The notes beneath the pieces were generated by a model. That model saw only the letters and a program-made list of their open reading frames with translations, ran no database searches and was not told where the DNA came from. Positions 47,846 to 59,333 of a stretch of DNA of 64,000 nucleotides are shown piece after piece. A program made the translations under genes and the position numbers. Location of the stretch: contig CM049307.1 in NCBI GenBank assembly GCA_026874595.1, positions 56,749,870 to 56,813,869 of the forward strand, read 5' to 3'. This stretch comes from Sipunculus nudus. Taxonomy: Eukaryota > Annelida > Sipuncula > Golfingiida > Sipunculidae. Within the stretch, counting starts at the first letter, position 1. Each line of letters begins with the position of its first letter.

Positions 47846-50800
47846 TTTTAATCGGGGTTTGGAAGGGGGGATAAAAAGAGATTATGAATATTGGCTCATT
47901 TTTTAATTCTGAAAGTTGATATATAATATAGATTTTCAGTGCGATGCTGACTCAATAAGATATATATGCAAATATTTTTTCATTTATTTTTTTTGGCGCT
48001 GTGCTCTTGGCAAGAAATTGAACACCTGGTCAGTGATGATGTTTGCCTTTGCGAAGCGGGAGCATTCAAATTTTTGAAGAACTTTGGCTTGTTACATTTG
48101 TTATTATTGTTAGACGTATAAAGGATAGATATATATGAGGAATATATGAAAGATCATGACCGGCATTCCGGTCTATCCCGAAGTTAGTTCGATGGTTTCG
48201 GTGGAAACCTCCACGCAATTTGAAATGCACGCAAAAATCACTCATAATGATGTGTACATTAACAAATATTTATTCTCAAATCGGCGAGGTCACTGCGGGA
48301 ACAATTACCTTTAAAATGAAGTATAGCACTGTGTTATACGCAACGCGGTTTCAGATAAAATTGAGGACAAAAGTGGACCGAAATCACTTTATAAGTATAA
48401 GATAGAGCTGTTCTGATACGCCAGCACACCGATATATCGCGATACAAAAGCAAAGGCCATATGGCTATCGCCAAGTGTCCATGTATCGAAACCTTTACGA
48501 TATCTGATCATCCTATGAGAAGAAACGCTCTTCACGTTATTATATACAATACAATTGGCGCAACAAGTCTGCACTAACAATATGCATGGAAAGAATCACG
48601 ACAATCAATGCATCAGTTATTCAGTTACTGGAGCTTTTGTATTAATTATTTAGTGATTCTGGATGGGGGGGGGGGGGGTTACATAAGAGCCCCATAACTC
48701 TGAGGATACAGGTCGCAGTGACCTAATTTTAGGTTTCCAATGAGATTTTCGTGGACCTTTATTTAGGAGATATTTACCATTTGTGGCCTGTTTACGGACG
48801 GACGACGGAGAAAAGGGATCGGTATAGTTCAGATGACATTCAGTCAGCTGTGCTAAAAAATGTTAAAATCTTAAGTTCAGAATATGTAGTATGAACATAA
48901 TATCTCTTGGCTATCTATTGATACTTTGTACAGCATAACGATAGCTTCGTATGTCGGTCTTATTTGTAACAATTAAATATTCTATTAAGACCTTGGTATT
49001 AATGAAAGGCGACATTCATTCGCTTTAGTCAGGATATAATGTAGGTTTAGTAAACCTATTCCATGTGCGTTTGTTGTGTGAACGGAGGGTTTGATCCAGA
49101 TCCCAGACTGCCCTGATTTGATTAGCTGGTACACGTGGCTTCATGGACTGATTTTTTTATCATCAACTCAGATATAGTAATGCATGTTGTTTTTATGCTC
49201 TGCTGAACATTTGGGACTGACAGTGGCAGAAATACTGTGCTTTTACTGAGATTTAGAATTTTTAGTCACAGGGGATTTCCTAGTGTGTGACGTCACTGCC
49301 GAGGTGACAGTGCTCATAGAAGTGCCAATAGTTTATAAACAAATCCCACAACCTCATGTTTTTAGTGGAAAATAAATAGAAAAAAATGTTTTTCCTCCAA
49401 GAATTAAGCTCCTTTAATGTAAAACCTATATTAATATTTTTCTAGGCAATTATGTTATATGTTAATAAAATGAGATTTGGAATACGTTTCCTTGACCTGT
49501 ACAGCAGTTCTGAAACGGATATTGAACTGCGGCCACAAAAAGTAAATGTTCAACGGATTCGCCGCTCTGATTTTTCATGGATCATTTTTTATCAAAAGAA
49601 CACCAGGTTCTTTATAATGGTGCTAATGTGTGCTATGGTATTGACTTTGTGTTGGTAATAGAGAAAAGTTAAATAATTTAAGCAAGTCATTGTATTTTCT
49701 TGGCAAGCTTGCATAATTCAACGCACTTTGTCTCTAATGGAAAAAATATAACAGAAACAAAGATAAACTCCCTATAGCACCATATTGTCTGTATTGAGCT
49801 CGTAGACCAATAGTTTTGTTATAAAATAAGCATAATTTTTAACAAAGTTTTTGTCTCCTTTGCATCAGTATATAAAAATGTAAAATATACTAAAATTATT
49901 GTATAAATTAACATCAGACACATATCAGATTTAAACCTATTATTTTTTTTGGTGAGAACAGAACGTAAAACACCCAACGAATTCTTGCAAATAGCAAAAC
50001 AATCAAATCACCGGTCTTGGGATTTACAGAATTATCTTGGCGAGGTTTCAAGTTAGCAGCTTATTGACAAGGGAAGACAACCAATTATAGCTTCCCCGGG
50101 CTTTCCGCCTAGCACGCCTAACGTGTCAGAATTTCCTATTATTGGTAATATTACCAAAAACTCATGACGGATTCCATCTATGAGGAACAAACAGAGTCCA
50201 ATAAGCAAGCAAATGACCGTCTATTGTAACTGAAGGATGCTTACGTCAGGTATTTCGTATAACTGCCTCTGATGGGCCATTAAATCAAGGGCGTGGTCCC
50301 TATATGCGTGTCTCGTGCCATTTGCTTTGTCTGTGCAACAGTCTTTTGAATATACTTAGTTTGTTAGGTTGAATTCTTTATATCATTACATGTCAGGATC
50401 TGGATATTATTACTCATGCCAGGCCTAAAAAATAATTGTTCTAGGGATACTTAGATCAAAATATGGAGCGAGGGCATTTTATTTATTTTCTTCATAAAAT
50501 AATGGGTTGAAACAAAGTTCCTGGAAAGAAGGATACAAATGTGTTCAACCACTCTTGGAATAGCGCAGATGAAACACAAAAATTAAAACTTAATATGACA
50601 ACTTTATGAATGACACCCTTGCTTTATTAATGGAAATATTGATTACTGTGAAGGGATTGAGAAAGAGGACCAAGTACCGAGGATTTATTGATCATTCTCT
50701 CCTCAAAGAAAAATTAAATTTGAGAAAAAACTTGAACGTAGTGGAATGAGGAATGGTGTCCTTGATAATAATACTATCAAGAATAGTATTAAAAGCCTTG

Positions 50801-50868
50801 TTTTTCTTGCATATAAACTCTTGAAGTTAATTCAATGGGTACACATTTAAATTAAGGGCCTTAGTTTC

Positions 50869-50870
<2 letters not shown>
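47846..50870. other. AT-rich non-coding stretch
   Basis: No gene recognised. A poly-G tract lies at 48665-48678 and the kappaB-CRE pair, listed separately, at 49271-49295. Confidence 0.5.
49271..49295. promoter_or_regulatory. candidate kappaB site next to a full CRE
   Basis: GGGGATTTCC (49271-49280) fits the NF-kappaB consensus GGGRNWYYCC at every position. TGACGTCA (49288-49295) is a perfect palindromic CRE/ATF site 7 bp downstream. Such pairs occur in immune-response enhancers. No transcribed feature is visible nearby, so this is a motif match only. Confidence 0.35.

Positions 50871-50872
<2 letters not shown>

Positions 50873-50919
<47 letters not shown>
50873..50919. repeat. (AT)23 microsatellite
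   Basis: Perfect AT run; a shorter one follows at 50972-50997. Confidence 0.95.
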
Positions 50920-50923
<4 letters not shown>

Positions 50924-50968
50924 CAGCTACTTGTATTAGTTGAGCACGTTAAAACTCCGTGGTTTTGT

Positions 50969-51000
<32 letters not shown>

Positions 51001-51469
51001 ATTATATTACCTTATATCTAATTTTGTTTTTATATATTTCTTATCAAATCTCGAGCAATCGAAAGGGAAGCCTTTTTCGACTCACTCTAATTTCCCGGTT
51101 CCATTAATTGCCGATCACCGAGTAAATGGGATAGTGCTGAAAGGCTGTGAAGCTTGAAATTATGTAAGGGTGCATAGTAAAATTATTACTGGTTAATATT
51201 ACCCTGACTAAAGGTCAGTTTTGAAAAATCGGCCGTATTAGTACTAAATCCAATTTGTGTTTCAATGTGACAGTTCATGAAAAACCTGTTAATTGTATTG
51301 TATCGATTATAATGTACATCAATAATAGTTTTTTTTGTCTGACGGACCGTCGATTCCATAGATTCGTGTCAGAACAACAATTCATTTCTCAAGATATCAA
51401 AACATCAGTATAGGTATGGGACAGTAAAGGTCCTCACTTAGGGCCCCACGATTGCCAGATCCACCAGAT

Positions 51470-52600
51470 GTAAGCCCTTGGACCGTATTGGATGTCAGAT
51501 TTGTCTGAAATATATTACCACAATTAATCAAATTTTTAGTAATATCACAACATTTTCTAAACAGTTACCGAGAAATAAATTTAAAATATTGCCTGGCAGC
51601 CATATTGGATTAAACGTGAATGTGAAATTGAAAGCACCGATTCCTTCATGGTTGTCAATTTTGTGTAAAATAACCATACAAGAAAATAAGTGATTGTGCC
51701 TTGTTAGCCATACTGGATATAAGGGAGAACTGTAAATTAATACAGCTTGAGTCCTAATGGGCACCAATTGTCCCCAATAATTTGAGAAAGGTGGGGCAAA
51801 GTATCTCTGATATACTGTGCCCGAAAGATAACTAGCGATTGTTCTGTGGCAGCCATATTGGATTTTGGGCAGGTCTGTAATTTGATAGGGCTTGAGCTCT
51901 TATCGACGCCAATCTTTCCTGTGAATTTGAGAAAAGATGAAAATCATTAAGGTTGAGGTACTGCATGAAATGGAAAATGAAGTATTATCTCTGGTGGATT
52001 TATTGAAATACTGTGCTTGAAAGATAATTAGCGGTTGTTCTGTGGCAGCCATATTGGTTTTTGGATGGGTCTGTCATATGAAAGGGCTGAAGGCTTCATA
52101 GGCACCGATGATCCTTGTTAATTTTAGAAAGATTCAAGCATTTTCTATTTCAGATATTTTGCGCGATGAAAAAAATTACCGATTTTCCTCTAGCAGCCAT
52201 ATTGGAATTCCGACAGGTCTGTAATTCGAAAAGCCAGGAGCCCTCATAGGCTCGAACCACAAGTGAAAATTTGAGAAAGATCAAATTTAATCTCCCTGAA
52301 ATAATGCGCGCGAAGGAATATCCCAGATTGTGCTCTGGCGACCATATTCTAGAGCCCCTAATATGTCCCAATGATCCCTGTGAATTTGAGAAAGATCAAG
52401 CATGTTCTTGTTAGGATATCGAGCGCGAAAAAAAACACCAATTGTGCTCTAGCGGTCGTATTGTAATTCGGACAGGTCTGTTATTCGATAGGGATGCAGT
52501 ATCTTAGACACCAGTCATGTGAATATGAGAAGATCAAGCATGTTTTTGTAGAGATATCGACCGCGAAAGAAAGCATCACTGACGGACGGACTGACACAGT
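51470..52600 (+). repeat. degenerate tandem repeat, AGCCATATTGG family
   Basis: Words like GGCAGCCATATTGGAT recur near 51595, 51706, 51850, 52045, 52193, 52338 and 52451, spaced about 110-200 bp. Each is usually followed by a GG.CAGGTCTGT.ATT.GA word, a GGGCT..AG..CT..TAG.C segment and GAATTTGAGAAAGATCAAGC. The last unit leads into GACGGACGGACTGACA. Units are strongly diverged and contain no conserved reading frame. Short frames on both strands across it are artefacts. Confidence 0.75.
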
Positions 52601-52829
52601 GATCACTATAGCGCAGCGCTTTTCAAACCGTATACATACATATAGCATGGAATCCAAATGTGACGAAAATGTGTATTATGATACCCACCTCATTGTACAG
52701 GCAGTTAAAACGTACACAAGTTCACCATCGTGTATTTTTGAAGATTTTTAAAAGAATATTTTTTTGGGGTTTAGCCTATCACCTCTAATGTATTTACTCC
52801 GTACTTCAGGCCGAATTTTATCACTGTCT

Positions 52830-53050
52830 TGAAATATTCAAACGGCCCGCTCTGCGACTTGTCCATCACGTAATTGCCATAAAACTGGCACCACCATGAA
52901 AAGGGAACATGGAAACACGTAGTACTAAGGTACAGGGTTGAATTTATTGATTTAAAGTAACATTGGGAAGAATTATAAGAAAGACGGTATTCTATCCATA
53001 GTTAAAATGTAAGGAAGTCCAGAGGCCCGCTCCAGGGAGCAGATTTTTTT
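52830..53050 (+). repeat. partial unit of the 1.5-kb array
   Basis: AATATTCAAACGGCCC, a CACGTAATTGCC word, GAAAAGGGAACATG, AGGTACAGGGTTGAATTTATTGA, AAGACGGTATTCTATCC and CCGCTCCAGGGAGC match the matching parts of the later units (53480, 55030, 57074 and 62140). Confidence 0.7.
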
Positions 53051-53249
53051 TTTACAAAAAAAAAAACCAAAAAAAACATGCACAGTAGAAATAAATGAGA
53101 ATATTGATATCACTCTTGCCTTGAATGGCCCGAGTTACAATGACTATCATATGATACAGACTGATAATAACGTATAACTGTAACGTAAAGCTGTAAAAAT
53201 TCGTGAAAATCGTATTATCTTATATTGATTTTTGTCAAATATATTAAAA

Positions 53250-54900
53250 CAGTGATTTATTTTGGTCATCACCATTATCAATAGTGTATCGAGTCGTTAT
53301 AATTCCATTGGTTCTGGACAGAGTCATCAATACAGCAAAACACAAGGATCGCTCTATTTAAAGTTTGTATTGCAGACGTGGTGAAATTAATCAGAACTTC
53401 AGGGGTAGCTTTTTAATGCCTCAACAACGAGAGTTATCTAAATATATTATTGGACCTAACGGTACATTACTTCAGCCCGTTGAAATATTCAAATGGCCCA
53501 AGCTGTGAATTGCCACTCACGCCGTGACCAGAAAGCGGTCAACGAGAAATGAATACTGAAAAGGGAAGACCGTGCCATTTTACAGAGTTGATTTTATTAA
53601 CTTTATTGGGATGAAATAGATGGAAGACGGTCCTTTATCCGGAGTTAAATATAAGGGGGCTTTTTACATGAGTGGTCACCCTCTAATGAGCGGATAATTA
53701 TTTTTAGGATGAGTGAGAAAATTATGAACCGCGGACGCTATTGGAACTTTTATAAGTACGGACGATAAGTCAAAGAGTATTTTTCACTCGAATATTTAGG
53801 AAATGCGGTAAACCAATCATCTTCCATTTTTCGCTCTGCTGAAGCATGTGCTCAACAGATTACGACTACGTTGGATGAAAAATATTGAAATATGATGTAT
53901 AAAAATCTTGCGATGCTAGCGATTTTCAGTTTGACAAAGAACATTAAGGTAATACCTCTTTTGAAGTTTTCTTATTACGTTGTATTGAATCGTTTATTTG
54001 TCTGAAGTGAACGGAATGTCATTTTACGCACATACTGCAGAAATGATGCCATTGTAAAAATGAAAGAAGACCACAACAAAGTGATTCTCATCCCAGCAGG
54101 TCTATGGATACGTTGCCCCCGTGTATTGTGAATTACTGGTAGTGGTCATTAATTTGAGTCACCCTGAACGTTCCATCACTGTCAAAGAACTAGCTTTTGC
54201 TTAGGATCTTCATAGTGTCTGAAATTGGATCTTTGGCTAAAGAAGTTTTAACTTAGTCTGAACTACTATGTTATCATGACTGTCTTATAAATCATTTCCT
54301 CTACAAACGCTGGTTGTTTCGACAAAATGTTTCTATGACACGCGAGCTATGGATCTAATGTATTTAAAAGTTAAAGGGTTACATTATAAACGCAGCCAGT
54401 GATGATAAAATTAATAAATAAAAAATCAAATCTAGGCATATAACATATCATTAAAATCTTTCAACATATTTAATTGATGAACAACGAAAAGGGAAATCAG
54501 AAAAGGGAAAATAGCTCAAACTTCCCGTACCATTGAAATGTTAATTACCCGTCCATCAATTAACAACACTCAATATTTCAGAGCCAAAATACTTTGTTCC
54601 CAGTTAATGACTGAAATGTTCTTTTTGTATAACGGTTTGGATTACACACAACAGTGCTTAATTAGTCACAATAAAAGCGTCAGGAATTTTACTTACACGA
54701 ATGGTCGTGTTCGTTACTATTTGAATAATCGGCATTATTACTTAAATATCCTGAGCTCCTATAAGCGGCCGATCATTATATTTCCGAACTCAGATCGCTT
54801 TATGCGTTTTGTTCTAATCCCTAACCCGTTAGAAATATTAATATCTGTCTTTTCTCAAAATGTGATTATCAGTAAACTGCAATGTTTTTTTTCTATTTAA
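53250..54900 (+). repeat. 1.5-kb array, unit 1
   Basis: Ordered landmarks: ATCGAGTCGTTATAATT, TTTAAAGTTTGT, AATATTCAAATGGCCC, CAGAAAGCGG, GAAAAGGGAAGACCGTGCCA, GAGCGGATAATTA, a TTTGACAAAGAACA word, CCTGAACGTTCCATCACTG, CAGTGATGATAAAATTAATA, TTGATGAACAACGAAA, GGTCGTGTTCG, CGGCCGATCATTATAT and TCTAATCCCTAACCC. The 120-codon frame at 54538-54900 lies in it but is broken in unit 2, so it is not a gene. Confidence 0.8.
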
Positions 54901-54984
54901 CATTATTCACATAACCTCTCTTTGAAGCATCTTAATACGCCTAGAATGCCATTCTTTTAAGATATGTGAATAACCCCATTGACT

Positions 54985-56350
54985 TTATGTCTTTGATATC
55001 ATCAATAGTTCATCGAGTTATCAAATGTAGAATTGCTTATTTCGCCATTTCATGAAAGCGATTAACGAGAATGCATACGGAAAAGGGAAGGCAGTGCCAG
55101 ATACACAGTCGAATTTATTGACTCTGTTGGGTCGAAGTACATAAAAGAAAATGGTCCTTTCTGATCCTTTATCCAGAGAAAAATATTAGGGGACCTGGTA
55201 CAGCAAAACCCCGCCCCTCCCCCCCCCCCCCCCATTCCTTATTGTGAGCAGATAATTACTTTTAAGATGTGTTGAATTATTATGTACCGTGAGTGTGGGA
55301 ACTTTAACAATAACAAACGATTTTCTCTTCGAATATTAAGAAAATACGAACTATCTTTAAAATATTTGCTCTGATCAAGCATTTTCCCGACGCTTTACGA
55401 CTAATAATGTTCAACGATTATTATGACAAATATCTCGAGCTGCTAGTGCTTATCACGTTTGACAAAGAACTAGAAGTTGGTAAGATTCTGAAGTTGGCGA
55501 CAAAATAAAATAAACATACCACACACCATGGTTTTTTACCGCATTTCAATGTATTATATTGGATGGTATTGATCATGTTTAGATTTTAAACATGTCAAAT
55601 AAATGGGTATTGCTCTACATCGTGGCTGATATTGGATTTTGTAACACATTACCTGAATTCTGAAGTACTATGATCTGAGAACTGTTGTGTTTTTATGAAA
55701 CATTTCCATAACAAACCCATGTTGTTTTGGGAATACGGTCCATGTTTCAACAACGACCCAGTGTACTGAATTATTAACAGATTACGGTAAAACTCAGTCA
55801 GTGATAATAAAATAAATAAGTAAAAACTTTAAATGTAAATAAAAACTTAGAGAATATGTAAAAACTATCCGAGCTGAACAGCTCATTATGTAATCTTTTT
55901 ACATCTGGTGATGTATTTTGTCATCAAAATGATTTTAACATATCTACTTGATGAACAAAGAAACGTGAAATCAATTAGATCTTCTCGAACCATGGGGATA
56001 TTTTGCTTATTAGACGTGAAAAACGTATACGTTTTATATATTCAACAATGTATCATTATTGAGTTTTTCGAGCTAAAAACATTATTTTTACTCAGTTTAT
56101 GACTTAAAGGTCTTTGTTCCGTGCTATTGGGTCCTTGGAGGAAACACTACAGGTTTGATTAGTTACTGTAACAGGCCCATGCTTTTCACTTCCACGATTG
56201 GTCGTGTCAATAAACTTTGGAAAAAGTGTTTTTGAATGAAAATACGTCAACGGTTATAAGTGGCTGGTCATTATATTGCAGAATGCAGAGGGTGTTATAT
56301 TTCTCGTACTAATCCTTAATCCCAGGATGAATATTAATATCGAATATCGA
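54985..56350 (+). repeat. 1.5-kb array, unit 2
   Basis: Same landmark order at an offset of about 1.53-1.55 kb from unit 1: TCATCGAGTTATC, GAAAAGGGAAGGCAGTGCCA, GTGAGCAGATAATTA, a 15-C tract (55219-55233), TTTGACAAAGAACT, CAGTGATAATAAAATAAATA, TTGATGAACAAAGAAAC, GGTCGTGTCAA, TGGTCATTATATTGCAGAA and ACTAATCCTTAATCCC. Confidence 0.8.
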
Positions 56351-56599
56351 AATGAGATTATGTGTAAAATACATTCTTATGTTTAAATCTATTTAAATAA
56401 CCTCATTTTGACGCATCCCGTTGACTAGAGTAAGCCAATGTCTTGATGAGCACAAGAAAAAGGCAGCATACTCAGTTGAGATAATTTTGACTTGGAATAT
56501 CTGGATGGACTCTTATGGCTGAAGTGGCAATGATTGCCATGTGGTCCAGAATGTTAATAACGTGTACGGTCAGGAAAACTGTATTTTTGTTTTATATCT

Positions 56600-57691
56600 A
56601 TTCTCATCTGATAAAAGGTCATCGAGTCATCATAATTGATTTTTCTATAATTGATTCAGGGATATATAAGTATCGCGCCATTTAAAGTTTGTGCTCTGTC
56701 AAACATTGAAAGGGAGACATGGTGAAGTTTAAAAAAAAAGAAATCGTCAAATGCTTTAACAACGCCAGTTACCTAAAACTTCCTTGCCTTGCGTACAGGA
56801 TACATGGAGTTCGGATCTGGCGTACATTCGTGTCAGAATAATCTTAGACCTTAACTAAATAAAATATTCAAATGGCCAACGCTGTGAATTGTCCATTGCA
56901 TTGTTTTCAGAAAGCGAAACTAGAATGAAAACAGAGGAAAGACAGTGCCAAGTTATAGTGTTGAATGTTTAGAATCTATTAGAAAGCTGTATCTGGGACT
57001 TGTATGGGGAATACGGTTCTCTGTCCAGACTTAACTGTATATTACTCCAACCTGAGGTACACCAACCTGTAAGAATATTCAAATGACCCACGCTATGAAT
57101 TGCCAATTACGTCGTTGTCAGAAAGCGGGGGAAAAGGAATACAGAAAAGGGAAGACAATGCCAAGGTACAGTGTTGAATGTATTGATTTATTGGAAATTA
57201 TTGTATTTATTGGAAACCTGTATTTGGCACTTAGTATGGGGAGTACGGTTCTCTGTCCAGAGTTATATGTAATGGGGTCCCCTCCAGTGAGTGGATAATT
57301 ATAAGTACGATGAGTTGGAGAAATATGTACCATAAATGAAATCTGAGGACGTCGTGGGAACATTACAATAATAGACGAGGAGTCAAGCGCATATTTTCTC
57401 TTCATGTATTTGAAAATGATCAATCAATCATCTACAATAAAAGAAATCTGGTCAAACATGTTCTCAGCACTAAGTTGTATCAATTATATTGAAGGGTTAT
57501 ATAAAACTCTTGAACTGCTAGTAATTTTATAAATTACCAAGTTGGACAAAAAAACTTAAGGGTTCCGACAGAATAAAATACGGTCCGCCAAAATTACCGC
57601 ATTACGTTAAATTGCCTCGGAAGTAAAGTTGTGTAAAGACGCATTAAAGAAAAAAATGTTTCTTCGAGTTGAATTTAATAAAGACAGACGG
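56600..57691 (+). repeat. 1.5-kb array, unit 3, cut by a transposon
   Basis: GGTCATCGAGTCATCATAATT, TTTAAAGTTTGTG, AATATTCAAATGGCC (twice, near 56868 and 57077, an internal duplication of about 210 bp), CAGAAAGCG, GAAAAGGGAAGACA, AGTGGATAATTATAAGTACGATGAG, then a TTGGACAAAAAAAC word. It stops at the target duplication GACGG of the inserted transposon (57692-59328). Confidence 0.75.
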
Positions 57692-58034
57692 TGTTACAAC
57701 CCATAATGTAATAACCGGCCCATAATGTAATAACGGCCCATATTGTAATAAAAACGACCCATAATGTAATAATCATACCCTGCCCATATTGTAATAAAAC
57801 TGGCCCATACTGTAATAACGTCCCATAATGTAATAAAAAACGGCCCATATTGTAATAACGGCCCATATTGTAATAAAAACGACCCATATTGTAATAATCA
57901 TACCCTACCCATATTGTAATAAAACGGGAAGTGGGAAAAACGACCCATATTGTAATAACATATTTATATTGTAATAACATATGTTTAAGCTCAAGAATGA
58001 CAGGGCACACGCTTAGTGTCATTTACATAATATC

Positions 58035-58139
58035 CTGCCCCCTCCCATACCCTCTCCATGAACCTGTTACCAACCTTAATGAAACCATGGTTCACAATTG
58101 AATAAAAAAAATCATATTTTCATACACTAAAATATAACG

Positions 58140-58175
<36 letters not shown>

Positions 58176-58198
58176 TATTATTATTATTATTATTATTA

Positions 58199-58248
<50 letters not shown>

Positions 58249-58378
58249 GTATATATAACAGTTGTCATAGTACCCATGTATGCATATTAGCGCCCCCCCC
58301 CCCCCCTACAACTTTCGAATTTCTAAATCCGCCACTAATCATGGCCCCCTGCCCTCCCTCAAACCGGGTTACGCCCCT
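58035..58378 (+). mobile_element. dispersed repeat family R2, copy 2, nested in the SINE
   Basis: Aligns with 12206-12496 and ends at GGGTTACGCCCCTG. On the other strand this end reads CAGGGGCGTAACCC, a sharp terminus that falls exactly where the SINE head is interrupted. It contains a 15-C tract-like run (58293-58306), an (AAT)n/(ATT)n block (58141-58201) and a TA run (58206-58247). It carries no protein. Confidence 0.8.
58141..58201. repeat. (AAT)n followed by (ATT)n, self-complementary
   Basis: About 33 bp of AAT repeat run directly into about 27 bp of ATT repeat, making a near-perfect inverted repeat that can fold on itself. A TA run follows at once. Confidence 0.95.
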
Positions 58379-58833
58379 GAATCTCCCCGCTCTGCGCCCT
58401 ATGCTCTACCTCTAATACACAGAAACCGGCATTTTCAAATTGTTGTTTTGTTGTTCGGGCTAATTATTTTTAAAAATTAAATTGTAAACTCTTTAATCGC
58501 ACGAATGACGCATCCAGGTTTTAACTTCAAATACGTGCGTTGAAAGCTCTTAATCTATACGACGTGTTATACATGTTAACCTAAGACATCTTAACCAGTA
58601 CATACATAGGCACCAAAAATTTGCAGCAGTACCTCCATTTATAATTTCCAAATCTCGGGAGGTTTCGAGAGATCATATAAAATATTCTCTATGATACATT
58701 GAGCAAAACGCACTGAAATTTAAACTTTCATTTATATTTTAAAAAAGAATTAAAATACATTAAAAAGTATCGATAATGAGAGTTTTGTATATTTTATCTG
58801 TTAAAATTGACAAAATATTTACATTTTGGCGAT

Positions 58834-58841
<8 letters not shown>

Positions 58842-58883
<42 letters not shown>

Positions 58884-58891
58884 ATATATAT
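58842..58891. repeat. interrupted (TA)n microsatellite
   Basis: TA run with a single TTTA interruption near 58869; equivalent to the TA run at 45484-45541 in the other transposon copy. Confidence 0.9.
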
Positions 58892-59333
58892 TATCTTGTT
58901 TAAATACTTTATCACCCTATTTAAACACTGATTCAACAAAAGGATAATCATGAATCATGGCCATATTTCGCTCATATTAGCTTGGTCACCGTTTTAAACA
59001 AATAGTCATTATGTAATCCAGTGGTTTTTCATACTTGTATGTTCACTTACACATTCGTGTCACGAGAAGTCAATATTTGAATTGTCTAAATTAAGTTGCA
59101 TGAACTTTGATTTATAAAATTATTGGCCGTTTACCCACCTTCGATTTTATTACAATATGGGCCGTTTTACCCACTTCCGATTTTATTACAATATGGGCAG
59201 GGTATAGTTATTACAATATGGGCCGTTTTTTATTACATTATTGGCTATTATTACATTATGGGTCGTTTTTATTACAATATGGGCCGTTATTACATTATGG
59301 GCCAGTTATTACATTATGGGTCGTAACAGACGG

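Larger units (their letters stand above)
57990..58428 (-). mobile_element. SINE, antisense, split by dispersed element R2
   Basis: GACAGGGCACACGCTTAGTG and TCATTTACATAATATCCTG (57995-58034) are the reverse complement of the SINE tail seen at 46290-46340. CTCCCCGCTCTGCGCCCTAT, GCTCTACCTCTAATACACAG and AAACCGGCATTTT (58384 on) are the reverse complement of the SINE head at 46010-46065. Between them lies R2 (58035-58378). The middle of the SINE is also missing, so a deletion accompanied or followed the insertion. Confidence 0.75.
57692..59328. mobile_element. TGTTAC-type inverted-repeat transposon with minisatellite ends, copy 2
   Basis: Starts TGTTACAACCCATAATG and ends CATTATGGGTCGTAACA, flanked by GACGG on both sides (57687-57691 and 59329-59333). 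The arms are the same minisatellite as copy 1. The body 58440-59125 is the reverse complement of 45115-46015 in copy 1, so the copies lie in opposite orientation. The part matching 46390-47570 of copy 1 is absent, making this copy 1637 bp instead of 2942. A SINE tail (57990-58034) and SINE head (58384-58428) remain, with dispersed element R2 between them. No transposase frame. Confidence 0.85.

Noticed and set aside
54538-54900. 120-codon plus-strand frame
   Set aside because: Lies in unit 1 of the 1.5-kb array; the matching part of unit 2 does not keep the frame.
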